From Bisporella sp. PMI_857 (taxonomy: Eukaryota; Ascomycota; Leotiomycetes; Helotiales; Helotiaceae): 64,000 nt of DNA. Below the pieces are notes generated by a model that was not told the origin of the DNA, ran no database searches, and saw nothing but the letters and a program-made list of their open reading frames with translations. Below are positions 35,844 to 46,900 of this stretch, piece after piece. Position numbers and translations under genes: made by a program. Every line of letters begins with the position of its first letter. The stretch's first letter is position 1. The stretch spans positions 62,001-126,000 of the forward strand of contig JAJSPD010000059.1 in the NCBI GenBank assembly GCA_021307315.1, written 5' to 3'.

Positions 35844-37611
35844 TTAATTAATACGGTTAAACCAAACAAACCCTAACTCTGGGGCATCCAAACTTAATAC
35901 GATCCCAATATCAGTAACCTGGCCAGATCCGCTGACCCTGGATTGGATGGGCATGCATAAGCCAGGGCGATTGTAACCCAAATAGTGAATTAAATAACCC
36001 CATCCAATCCAATAATTACCGAATATATGCTGCAATTCAACTGCAGCGACCCCCAGACCAGTAAAGCGCGGATCAATTTTGAGGAAGCAACCATCCTGGA
36101 CCGTTGGGTGAGCTGGACTATTCAGGCCAGTCGTAGCCGTAGAAGTATTACAATTAAGGGATATCGTCAAGTTTCCGTACCCTGCGTCAAAATATGTGCC
36201 TGCGAAACTGGCAAGTGGAGCAGGCATTGGAACGGGCGGGATCTGTGGAAACAGCTGCGATTGGCACGTATCGAGACTTTTCTGGCTAGTAATCGACGCA
36301 TTTATGGCTCTGCTCATGGCGTCAGGAGGTCGGCTTTGATATAAATTTGCAAGGTTTAACAAAAGCTTACCTCCCTTCGAAATCAGTTCTTTCTGTCTCT
36401 GGTGTCTGGAAGAAGTCGTATATTATCCGTCGGGATATAAGGTCAGCAACATCGTTGACAGAGTTCTGGAATACCGCAACGCCAAACTTCCGTCTGGGAA
36501 AGATCCACATAGAAGAGGAAAATCCGCCAAGTACTCCGTCATGTCGAAAGGAAGCTTCTCCCAGACTGGTGGCGCCCGCCCATCCAAGGCCGTAGTATTG
36601 CGCACCAACGTCGAAGCCTTCAGCCAACAATGTCGATGTTAACATATGCGGTCCAAGAATAGCCTGACGGGCCGATGGCGACACAAATGCACCTCCGTCA
36701 ATCATAAGACGCAAGTACTTAGCATAATCCAGGACGTTGGATATGATCATGCCAGCGCCTTCGTCTCCTGGTACTTCGACATACGGTACCTCAACATACG
36801 AAGCGGTGTCGTTATTATATAAATAAGGCTTTGCAATTATACCACCGCTCGCTCTAGCGTCTTGAAGAGAGAGAAACGTCTTAAGCATATTATTTGGTTC
36901 CCAAAGCTGGGTCCTCATAAACTCAGGCAAAGACACCCCGGACAGGACTGATACAAGATAACCAATTACCGCAAACATCTTATTACAGTATTGGTATTTT
37001 GCTCGAGGTTCCGCTGACATGGGAAGATTCCGCAGATTACGAGTTGTCTCTTTGGCCGAGTTGCTCCAAGCGTAATCATGTCGAGGATAGCCGGTGCGAT
37101 GGCTCAGTGCATCTTCAATAGTAATGTGCTCCGTGGCCCAGGCGTCTGAAAGAACGAAATCATCCTTTAGGAGCTTTGATATAGGAGTGGTCCAGGTGAC
37201 GCCGGAGTAGCTGGCAGATTGGTCAATCAGTCGCGATATAGCCGCCGCCGTAAAAGATTTGGTGGTGCTCCCCCCGAAGAACAGCGTCTCCGAGTTCACG
37301 GGCGTTGAACTATTAATGGAGGCATAACCAAAACCCTAAAAAGACTGTTACAAAGACGTATTCGGAGAAATGAAAGAGCGCCTGTAGACAATATTGAACA
37401 TGGACCATACTTTTGCCCATGTCGCACTACCATCAATGATGGCCACTGCCAAGCCTGGTGTGTGAAATTTCGCCATAGTCTGACGAATATAATTTTCCAG
37501 TTCAGTATTTGCGTACAGGATATAGTCATCTGGGAACGCTCTCTGCTCCACCGAAATGCTCCCACCCAGAGCTATAAGGCATAATAGCACCCATGGTTGG
37601 ATGATCCCCAT
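35844..37611 (-). CDS. Secreted beta-lactamase-fold serine hydrolase
   Basis: Three exons (37411-37611, 36371-37335, 35844-36333) close exactly into 551 aa. A signal peptide starts at 37611. The PF00144 fold is evident: HTPGLAVAIIDG, then GGSTTKSFTA with the S-x-x-K nucleophile (Ser90, Lys93), DALSHRTGYPRHD, the Y-x-N motif KYQYCNK (Tyr183), and RHDGVLGGF near residue 337, taking the place of the third motif. The last exon is a beta-rich C-terminal domain with GTYFDAGYGN, as in many fungal members. These proteins act as peptidases or esterases of small substrates and are rarely true beta-lactamases. Some fungal homologues sit in polyketide clusters; nothing of that kind is seen here. Confidence 0.92.
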
Positions 37612-38737
37612 CGTCTCCTAGATGAACAAGGCTGGTGAGAGACGAGACGGCGCGGGGAAGGTGGATGAAGTGGTGGATGTGCTTAGACAGGGCAGTAGTT
37701 TCTCAGCGACCGAAATACTCTTAATGATGAAAAAGTCATTTCCGCAAAGCAGCCTTTTATCATTGAATGATTTACGCGAATTATTGTAAACGCCTGCAAG
37801 TCGAGGTCGTACATGTTGCCTGCAGATCCTTGGCACAATGTATGCGGGGTCCCAATAAAACAAAGCTGGGGTCGCACATGTCGATCCAGGATCTAGAATA
37901 CTCAGCTGGCGACTTGTCAAGACTGTGAATTACCAGATATATGCCATGGTCGGTGGTTCGGGGTCGCTGGTCGGCATTAGGAATATGGGATTTTTGCTTG
38001 ACGTCGGCACAGGTTATACATTTTCCTTGCCAGGACGCGTCAACGTTGTATGTATTCCTTCGGCCTGGGCAATCCTTCAGTGCATATGAAGTAGTACTTA
38101 AAAGATCGATTAATATATTCATCAGGCAGAGAGTTATGAATCTGAGTCAAAGCAAGTTGAAATGCTTCTCTTTGTCGGGATTAAGTAGTAACACTGGCCG
38201 GGTGCGTGCAGATCCGGGAGTGAAGCCTACAATACAAGCTTCCACTATAGTATCCTTTCCATAAGCCTTTTTGTTTTGTGATATTACGCAAACTGCCAAG
38301 CCCATGTATACCACACCAACCCCCCTGGTCTTTGCTCCCTGTTCCTGCCCCAAGTCCCTGCCCATTGTTCGACCACAAGTTACTAGAATATGTGGCTTGA
38401 CTGTGGCGCAGTAATCACGTGAATTTTGTTCCACAGCTCATAACTCTTCGGTTGGATCGTTCGCATTGTCAATTACCGAATTGACGGGAAAAATTACTAA
38501 GCGATGCAAGAAAAATCATGCATTTCACTAGAGATCTGGGATGTCGTGGAGTGTCATATGATAGCTGCGGGAAATTTATTTTTCCGGTTCCGCCTGTGAC
38601 CTGATCCAGCTGAGGCAGCCTCGACGACTCTGCAACCTGGGCGGAGCCTTTATTTATCATATCTGTTTTAGTTCGAACCATCATTATCACAGCAACAACA
38701 CTTCCTATCTTCTAGCCCTCTTTAACATGCAGTAATT
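37612..38737. other. Divergent intergenic region
   Basis: Separates the serine hydrolase (minus) and the NLR-type gene (plus), so it should hold both promoters. No reading frame in it is supported. Confidence 0.5.
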
Positions 38738-41700
38738 ATGCGTCTTTTAGAGTGCCATAGCAGTGGTGAGTTCAGCCTCACCAAAGACTTTGACAAGAAT
38801 ATCCCGGATTATGCCATACTGTCGCATTCGTGGGGTGATGATGATCAGGAGGTCAACTTTAATGAGATGAAGAAAGGTGCGGGAAAGTCTAAGGCTGGAT
38901 ATCAAAAAATTCGGTTCTGTGGAGAGCAGGCTGCCCGAGATGGCCTCCGATATTTCTGGGTAGATACTTGCTGTATCGACAAATCTGACCCGATTGAACT
39001 TCAAAAGTCTATTAACTCAATGTTTCGATGGTATAAAAATTCGGTAAAATGCTATGTCTATCTCACAGATGTTTGTATATCGGATAATAGCGTTGAAAAT
39101 AATTTCAGCCTCGACTTCGAAGCCGCTTTTCGAGCAGCTAGATGGTTCACTCGGGGCTGGACACTTCAAGAGCTTCTTGCTCCTTCGTCGGTCGAATTCT
39201 TCTCTTCTGATTATAAGCGTCTTGGCGACAAGTATTCCCTGGAACGTATAATCCACGAGCGAACCGGGATCCCTGTCGAAGCTTTTCGAGGATATGACGC
39301 AACGAAGTTTAGCGTCGACGAACGTGTGTCATGGATAGCAAAAAGAGAAACTAAACATGAAGAAGATATGGCCTATTCTCTGCTAGGAATCTTTGGTATC
39401 TTTTTGCCGCTTATCTATGGTGAAGGAAGAGAGAACGCCTTGCGACGGCTTCTAGAGGAGGTCAATAAAAGTCCGGACATGCCCTTAGCCTCGATCTTTT
39501 CCGTGCCGTTTCGCCGCGACCCAGATTTTGTATATCGAGGCGTTCTACTTAATCAGATACACCAGAAATGCGCTGTACCCGGCTCTTGGACCGCGTTGGT
39601 TGGCCTCGGGGGTGTCGGGTAAGCATCAACAGGAACCTCTATTCCAACTACTAATGATCAAATAGGAAGTCTCAACTTGCCATCGAATATTCCTATCAGA
39701 TCAGAGAACAGTCGCAGAAGACATGGGTTTTCTGGGTTCACGCAAGCAACGCCGTACGATTCGAGCAGGGTTACCGAGATATCGCAGATCGCCTGAAGAT
39801 CTCCGGCCGGGAAGATCCTAAGGCCAATATTTTTACACTTGTTCACAGTTACCTACACGATAAGCTTATGGGACAATGGCAGCTCATTCTTGATAATGTT
39901 GATGATGCCGGCTTCCTTTTCATGGCCCCAAAGGGAGGCCACTACCCGCAGTCCAACGGTTTCGGTGATAGGAACTCGCAACCGCTCCTGTCATTTATTC
40001 CTCAATGCCAAAACGGATCGATTCTTATTACAACCCGAAGCAGAAACGCAGCCTTGAAACTGGTAGAAGAGAACGATATAGTCAAAGTGGATCCGATGGA
40101 AGACAGCCTCGCGCTAACACTCCTCGAAAAGAAGCTAGGAGTCCAGGGAGGCAGTAGTGATTTTGCTGAACTAACAGCAGCACTGGAGTTCATGCCCCTT
40201 GCTATTGTCCAGGCGGCGGCATATATCTCTCAAAGAGCGCCACGTTGTTCAGTACGGGAGTACTTGGAGCAGTTCCAGAAAAGCGATCATAAGAAAATAA
40301 GACTCCTACAAAATGAAGCAGGACATCTTCGCCGAGACTGGGAGGCCAGCAACTCTATCCTTATTACCTGGCAGATATCATTCGATTATCTGCGTCTGAA
40401 TAGGCCATCGGCGGCAGACTTACTCTCGCTTATGAGTTTCTTTGATCGACAAGGCATTTCTGAAGCTTTGCTTAAAATCCAACCAGAAGAGGAAAGTAGT
40501 GATAGCCATGTGGCAGAAGACAGCGAAGAAGATATTCTATCAGGAGCAAGTCAGGATGACCAATTTGAAGCTAGTGTAAATGCACTACGGGAGTTCTCTT
40601 TTATATCCGTTAGTGTCGATGGAACCACGTTTGAAATGCACAGGCTGGTGCAGCTAGCAACCCAAAAGTGGCTAGAAGCCAGTGCACAGCTAGAGAAATG
40701 GAGACAACGATATGTCAAAAATCTCTATACTGTATTCCCAATAGGAGAGCATGAACACTGGGGGAAATGCCAATCTCTCTTCCCCCACGCGAAATCCGCC
40801 GTTACTCAATAGCCCCAGAGTGAAAGATCATTAGTAGAGTGGGCTTCGTTACTCTACAATGCGGCATGGTATGCGTGGAGAAAGGGAAATATAGCCGACG
40901 CAGAGGTAATGGCTACAATGGCGATGAGAGCGATGAAGGAGCTGTATGGCCAAGAACATGAAAAGACACTAAGAAGTATAGGAATGGTAGGCTTGGTCTA
41001 TTATTTAGGTGGGCGATGGAAAGATGCTGAAGACCTGAATGTGCAAGTGATGGAAATAAGTTTAAGAGTGTTAGGCCAAGAGCACCCAAACACGCTGACA
41101 AGCATGGCCAACCTGGCTTCGACATACAGGAATCAGGGACGCTGGAAAGAAGCCGAGGTGTTAGAAGTGCAAGTGATGGAAGTAAGGAAAAGAGTCCTAG
41201 GCCAAGAGCACCCAGGCACCCTGACAAGCATGGCCAACCTGGCTTCGACATGCAGGAGTCAGGGACGCTGGAAAAACGCCGAAGTCCTAGAGGTGCAAGT
41301 GATGGAAATGAGTTTAAAAGCGTTCGGCCAGGAACATCCTCACACACTGGCAAGCATGGCCAACCTGGCTTCGACATACAGGAATCAGGGACGCTGGAAA
41401 GAAGCCGAGGCGTTAGAAGTGCAAGTGATGGAAGTAAGGAAAAGAGTCCTAGGCCAAGAGCACCCAGACACGCTAACGAGCGTGGTCAACCTGGCTTCAA
41501 CATACGGGAATCAGGGACGCTGGAAAGAAGCCGAAGACCTAGAAGTGCAAGTAACGGAAATGAGTTTAAAAGTGTTAGGCCAAGAGCATCCAAACACGCT
41601 GACAAGCATGGCCAACCTGGCATCGACATACGGGAGTCAGGGACGCTGGAAAGAGGCGGAAAACCTAAATGTGCAAGTGATAGAAATAAGAAAGAGGGTG

Positions 41701-41904
41701 CTGGGGGAAGAGCATCCGGACACGCTGACAAGCCTAAATAACCTTGCCTTCACATGGAAAGGCCAAGGTAAAACCAAAGAAGCATTGGCATTAATGGAAG
41801 AGTGCTATAAATGTCGGGCAAGCCGCATAGGTATAGATCATCCCTATACGCAGTCTTCACTCAAGGCACTCAACCAATGGCGAGGGGAAGGTGCTAATAA
41901 GTAA
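38738..41904 (+). CDS. HET / NB-ARC / TPR protein (fungal NLR type), interrupted by an in-frame TAG
   Basis: Two exons (38738-39618, 39666-41904) with a 47-nt intron inside the P-loop. The HET domain spans about residues 24-170: YAILSHSWG, YFWVDTCCIDK and RGWTLQELLAP. The NB-ARC follows: GLGGVGKSQLA (P-loop, about 290), LILDNVDDA (Walker B, about 367), GSILITTRSR, FMPLAIVQAAAYI and FEMHRLVQLA (MHD position). Then comes codon 676, TAG at 40810-40812, in frame, and after it seven to eight TPRs to a TAA at 41904. With the TAG as sense the protein is 1039 aa; as read it ends after the NB-ARC. Such proteins detect nonself and trigger cell death (heterokaryon incompatibility). A truncated HET/NB-ARC product could still be made. 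CAG to TAG explains the stop. Confidence 0.88.
40810..40812 (+). other. In-frame TAG between NB-ARC and TPR
   Basis: The frame before (SAVTQ) and after (PQSERSLVEW) is the same and both sides are coding-like. A CAG to TAG change in a CpA context gives it directly. No canonical intron removes it. Confidence 0.85.
41010..41760 (+). repeat. Near-identical TPR units, 126 bp each
   Basis: Six units of 42 residues share GRWKEAExLEVQVME...LGQEHPxTLTSMANLAST with only a few variable positions; a divergent seventh follows. Neighbouring units alternate between a VRKRVLG and a MSLKxLG version, so duplication seems to have gone by pairs (252 bp). Confidence 0.9.
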
Positions 41905-42287
41905 TTAGTCGATCGGAAAGTCGTTGGTATGATTGAGCTTTTTGAAACGATCAAAGAAGCGATATCTCGACAGTAGAGCGCATATGAATAGCTTAATCCG
42001 AAGAGTTTAATAATATCTGTCGCAACATCTACTAGTCTCACAAACCTTGTTGGAAATCGGTGGTGTAGCCTACCTGTAAGTCATGTGACGGCAGTTTCAC
42101 AAGTCATTGCATTACGTAATGGCTTAGTCATTCAGTGAGCGCAGGGCGGCATCACACTCGTCCCAAAGGGGAAGTGGAGCGGGGTGTCGATTTACCTCAC
42201 TTCTGTTTGTCAATCGAAGTTACTTATACACAGAAACAATCCTGGATCCTTTGCAAGAATTGACCTTCCATACAAACCCTTGCAAAA
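41905..42287. other. Intergenic
   Basis: Short spacer with the promoter of the 42288 gene; no other feature seen. Confidence 0.5.
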
Positions 42288-42965
42288 ATGTCACCGTCTT
42301 CCACTCCTGCAGCCACCCCAATCATCTTTGTCTTTTCCCTCGACGATCCTTCACAACAGGATCTCCTTCAAGCGGTCCACGGACATTTGATGAATACAAT
42401 CGCACAAAAGGCGGTGGTCCATCAAGCTGGAAATACCCAAGAGGCTCTCAACTTACTCAATGCAGACATGAAACCCAAAGCCATATTTGTGACGGATCCC
42501 GGCATTACTACCACCAAAAACAACACCGTGTCAGACAAGGTCGTCGATTTCGCTCGCAACGGCGGCGTAGTCGTGCTAGGCGGCCTGTTCAGCTCCTTCA
42601 TACGCCGAGACGTTTTGGGCGGATACTTCAACAAGAAGTGGGATCTCGCTTGGGAGGTTGGCTCCTATCAGCGCACCACCGTCGCCTTGAATCAGACCGC
42701 AAAGGGACTTCCGCCTGGCAGCTTGCCGTCCTCGTACAGCCAAAAAGCCGTCTTCCTGGCAAACGTCAACAGCAACGCGGCATGGTATTTGCCCACTGAA
42801 GGCTCGGTTATAGAATCCCGTGTCTTCTACCCCGAGCCCGTTGCAACTTCGGAGACTCCGGCTGCATATACTGAGGTGGGGAATGGCTGGCTGGGATATG
42901 TTGGCGATGTGAACGCAGAGGAAGGCACCGATGCCGTGGTATTGGGCATGCTGGGACTGCTATAA
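42288..42965 (+). CDS. Conserved protein with a GATase/Rossmann-like fold (unassigned)
   Basis: A single-exon gene of 225 aa, ATG in an AAAAATG context, stop TAA. It begins with a strand IIFVFSLDD, has KAIFVTDPGITT then VVDFARNGGVVVLGGLFSSF, a pattern of alternating strands and helices ending in glycine turns such as in ThuA/class I glutamine-amidotransferase-like folds. No Cys nucleophile elbow is visible, so enzyme activity is doubtful. No signal peptide or membrane segment. The C-terminal part (GWLGYVGDVNAEEGT) resembles the end of the same fold. The compact frame and lack of damage indicate a functional gene. Function is not known to me. Confidence 0.75.
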   Translation: MSPSSTPAATPIIFVFSLDDPSQQDLLQAVHGHLMNTIAQKAVVHQAGNTQEALNLLNADMKPKAIFVTDPGITTTKNNTVSDKVVDFARNGGVVVLGGLFSSFIRRDVLGGYFNKKWDLAWEVGSYQRTTVALNQTAKGLPPGSLPSSYSQKAVFLANVNSNAAWYLPTEGSVIESRVFYPEPVATSETPAAYTEVGNGWLGYVGDVNAEEGTDAVVLGMLGLL

Positions 42966-43098
42966 CGGTCGTGTAGAACAATATTCGGGTGGAGAGGATC
43001 GCGGAAAGGTGGCATACGGCCAACCTAGTCAAACTTGCACGTAGCTCTTGATATCAGCAAAAGCATTTAATTACCCCATGTGTCATAGTGCCATCAAA
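42966..43098. other. Short intergenic region
   Basis: No feature seen. Confidence 0.4.
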
Positions 43099-43800
43099 TC
43101 AGCCAAAGTCGTGCCGGCTCGACCTCAATAAAGGCGAGTTGTGTAATAAAGACGGCATTGCAAATATCTTTTTGTCGATCCCAGTTTTTTTCGTCATGCC
43201 CTTCATGCCCGATCCTATGAGAATTGCCAAGGTCTCGTTGTAGATTTGATGCAACCCTTCAGTGCCCGTTGCCCACACACAGAAGTATGGCTCGAATTCC
43301 AGGCTGCCTTCGCTTGTACGGCCTTTGAATGGGATCAAAGGGGGCAGAACTCCGCCACGGTGCAAATCTTCCTCAGAGCCCGCCCAAGACTAACTAGGAA
43401 AGCCTGATCTGCTCTGCCATTCTGCTTCCACCCGAGGGCATAGGGGAGGTCAATCTCAGGAAGTCCGAGACGAACCCAAGTCCCAAATTGACTCGAAATG
43501 GTTCTACTGAGAGCCGTGAAGGCGTTCAGAGAGTCCGAGGAAAATGTCAGTCTGCGCTTGCGATGCTTGCAAACCAGATTTCCATAAAGCCTTGGCCGGG
43601 TAAATGAGACTTTAAAATCGACGATCTGATTCAATTCAAGGAAATCGATCTTGAACACAGGTTGTACAACGATGTCTCTTTCCCAGTCATTTAATATTTC
43701 AGCATTTTTAGAATAAGAAACGTCATCCCTGTCCTCAGAACAGTATCTCTCATGACATTCATAATACGCCCGTGAGGCACCGAAGGCGATAGAGGAACCA
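43099..43800 (-). pseudogene. Truncated HET-domain gene remnant
   Basis: On the minus strand: RAYYECHERYCSEDRDD, as in the segment after RGWTFQER of HET proteins, then RRLTFSSDSLNAF and GLPEIDLPYALGW, which are typical for the region downstream of the HET domain, then FPS-stop-SWAG, the FPSWSWAG motif with Trp (TGG) changed to TAG. A one-base shift precedes this motif. The N-terminal part, with the Y-x-x-L-S-Y-x-W-G core, is missing because the neighbouring gene's 3' end (43903) follows. So this is a truncated and broken HET gene. Confidence 0.65.
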
Positions 43801-43902
43801 AGACGCTTCCAATCACGAACTTTATTGTTCTATAAAGTTACAGAAACTAACTAAGTGGTATCACATATACTCATATCACATTATTCCATCATATTTGGCA
43901 TC

Positions 43903-46900
43903 TCATGAAAAGTGGTCCGCACCATCTATCAACGCCGCCCTATCCTTACTCCTAGGAACCTCATCCACAATCCACCGAACCCTCCCATCCTCCTCTTTCC
44001 TCCACCCGTAAGCATACGACTTCTCCAGATCCCGTATAGCTTTATCTCTCTCATGCCTCTTGAGCTGCTCCAACCCGTTGAAGTCTCTACTCATACTCGT
44101 CCCTGCAACATAAGGCATGACCGCTGCAATTGATTCTGGTGCTCGTGGAAGATGCGGCAGTTTCCTCCGCCACATGCTTATGCTGATGAGCTGCGCTACC
44201 ATGATTGTAAGGATGACCAAGCTTGTAATTCCCCAGAATAGGAACTCGCCACGCTGTTGACCAGGCCGGTAAGGCAGACCAGACAGTGCGACGACAAGTA
44301 ATTCTGCAATGAGCCCGATGAATGCCACCGAAGCGGGAGTGTAATGGCGATGCCAAAGGAGGGGGAGAAATGCAGTGAATGGTATACTGTGACGCTTAAG
44401 CAGGATCGTGGCGTCGGGATTTGAGGAGCCACGGCCAAGGTTGATATACGGGGCAAAGGTTTGAGCGTCTAGACAAGTTAGCAAGGTTTACATAAAATTG
44501 AAAGGGGATCATGCCTCTGAAAAGCCGTTTCCAATAGCAGGAAACGATGGCGCCCAAAATTGCTATGGAGATCCGCCAGCCTGTACCTGAAGCCGCAGTG
44601 GTTGCAAGAAACACAACCTCCGTCTTGTTGACGCGACTGACAGCATCAATTATCAAACCGAGAAGTGCGAGAAGTAGCGCAACAAAGAATGCATCGAATA
44701 ATAGTCGATTCTTCTTCCAGTTGTGAAGGAAAGTATATTTGCCCTGGAGCTTCGCCCACCAATCCTTAAGCTTGTCGAAGAAGCCATCTTTTCCTGCCGG
44801 CTCGTTTTCGTCATCAGCTGGCATGATACCGTATTTCACATCCCCTCTCTCTGTTGCAAACTGCCCTAATCTGAACTTCTTCCCCCTCAAACGTCGTTTC
44901 AGTCCTGCTGTGGTGATTTCCGTGGGAAGCAGAACAAACTCTTGTTCCACCTCCGGATGCCCCATAAATGCCGCTATGCCGGCGATGCTTGTTGGATCTG
45001 CGGAGAATCCACTTGGCTTCTTCCACCATTGAGTGATCACAAAGACTATGGTAAGTGCTTGCACGATAAGTACGACGATAATCACATCAATAACCCAGGG
45101 GTTGACGCTCAACCTTGGCGGGCAGATCTTTATATCACTGGTCTGACCAGGATTGCAATAGCTTGTGTCGAAAAAGGTTGCTCCAGCAGAGAAACCAGTT
45201 CCAATGTGCGCGCAAATCATGGCGAACTGTATAGGCATCATTACAGGATGATCGACAAGTGAACCACCTCCTGGTATAAGTAGTTGCCGAATTGGCTCAT
45301 ATGTTTCAAGTTGGTGGTAAAGTGCGTTGAGAAGTATGAGGAAACCTCGAGCCACAATGAGAGGAGTATAGTCACCCAGAATTATCTGGGTGACTGGCCA
45401 GATATCGGGTTGTGCATTGAGTGTTTTTGGATCGTCTGTCGGCCTGGGACGTCCTCCACCTCCGCCACCCCCTCCGCCGGTCCCACTAGGACCCAAGCTT
45501 CCAGGGGCGCCGATGGATTGTAGTAGACCGGGTGATGCCGAGTTTATGGCTGAAATCGTTGAACTTTCAGAAGGTGTTGTCAAAGATGCCGCGGGAACAG
45601 ATGCTGAGGACACACTGCTTCCAGATGGCACCTTCGACAATGTACTGGGCGAGATTGGCGCAGCGGGGCTGATAGGAGTAGGCGCATCTGTCAATGAAGT
45701 ACTGCCTGATGTAATTTCCAAGATAATAGGGGAGGGAGATAGACTGAAGGAGCCTGAAGCACTAGGTAAGCTAGCTGGGCTTCCGGGAGCCAGTGTCACT
45801 GGCGCTAGAGATGTTGCTGGGTTGAGAGATGCAGAAGACGGTAGTAGCGGGATAGGAGAGCCTGAAGAAAGTCCTATTGAGACTGGCCCTCCTAACAGGG
45901 TCACTAGAGGCGAACTTTTTAATACTGAGGGCGCTGATCCTGATGTTGTAATGTCCACAAGTACTGGTGGTATTGACGTTGGAGAGGTCGATGACCCCGA
46001 AACAGGTGTGAAAATCACACTTGGGGATATCGAAGCACTGATAGACAGTGCTAGTGATGGGCCAGACGGGGAAATAGAACCGGTAGGGACAGGCAGAGTA
46101 ACCCCAATGGAACTCCCTGAAGAAGAAACAGAAGAATAAGAAGCGCTACTGGGTAAAGTCGATGCAACAGAACTTGATGAGCTGCTTCCTATCAAACTTG
46201 TTGGTACCACAAATGGAGCGGAACTTGAAGGACTGCTTGGTAGGGATAATCTTGAGGGCGGTGTTGTTACCGAACTTGAAGAAGCGCTCGAGCTCGTAGG
46301 CGGTAGCGTCGAGGAATCCGAAGAGAGTGAACTACTCGAATTCGTGGTTATAATACTTGATGAACTCGTAGGTGATAACGTCGACGAAGCCGAAGAGGTT
46401 GAACTGCTCGAATTTGTGGTTATTATACTCGATGAACTTGTAGGTGGTAGCGTCGAAGCCGAAGAGGTTGAACTACTCGAATTCGTAGTTATAATGCTTG
46501 ATGGGCTTGTAGGTGATAGCGTCGAAGAAGCCGAAAAGATTGAACTACTCGAATTCGTGGTTGTAATACTTGATGAACTTGTAAGTGATAGCGTCGAAGC
46601 CGAAGAGGTTGAACTACTCGAATTCGTGGTTATAATACTTGATGAACTTATAGGTGATAACGTCGAAGAAGTCGAAGAGGTCGAACTGCTCGAATTTGTG
46701 GTTATTATACTCGATGAACTTGTAGGTGATAACGTCGAAGAAGCCGAAGAAGTTGAACTACTCGAATTTGTGGTTGTTATACTAGATGAACTTGTAGGTG
46801 ATAACGTCGAAGAAGCTGAAGAAGTTGAACTACTCGAATTTGTGGTTGTTATACTTGATGAACTTGTAAGTGATAACGTCGAAGAAGCTGAAGAAGTTGA

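Noticed and set aside
40913..41741. Long alternative frames on both strands over the TPR array
   Set aside because: They arise from the 126-bp repeat period, which keeps all frames open; the TPR frame is the one with family motifs.
45390..46139. A 249-codon plus-strand frame
   Set aside because: It is antisense to the Pro/Ser/Val-rich part of the surface-protein gene and has no independent coding features.
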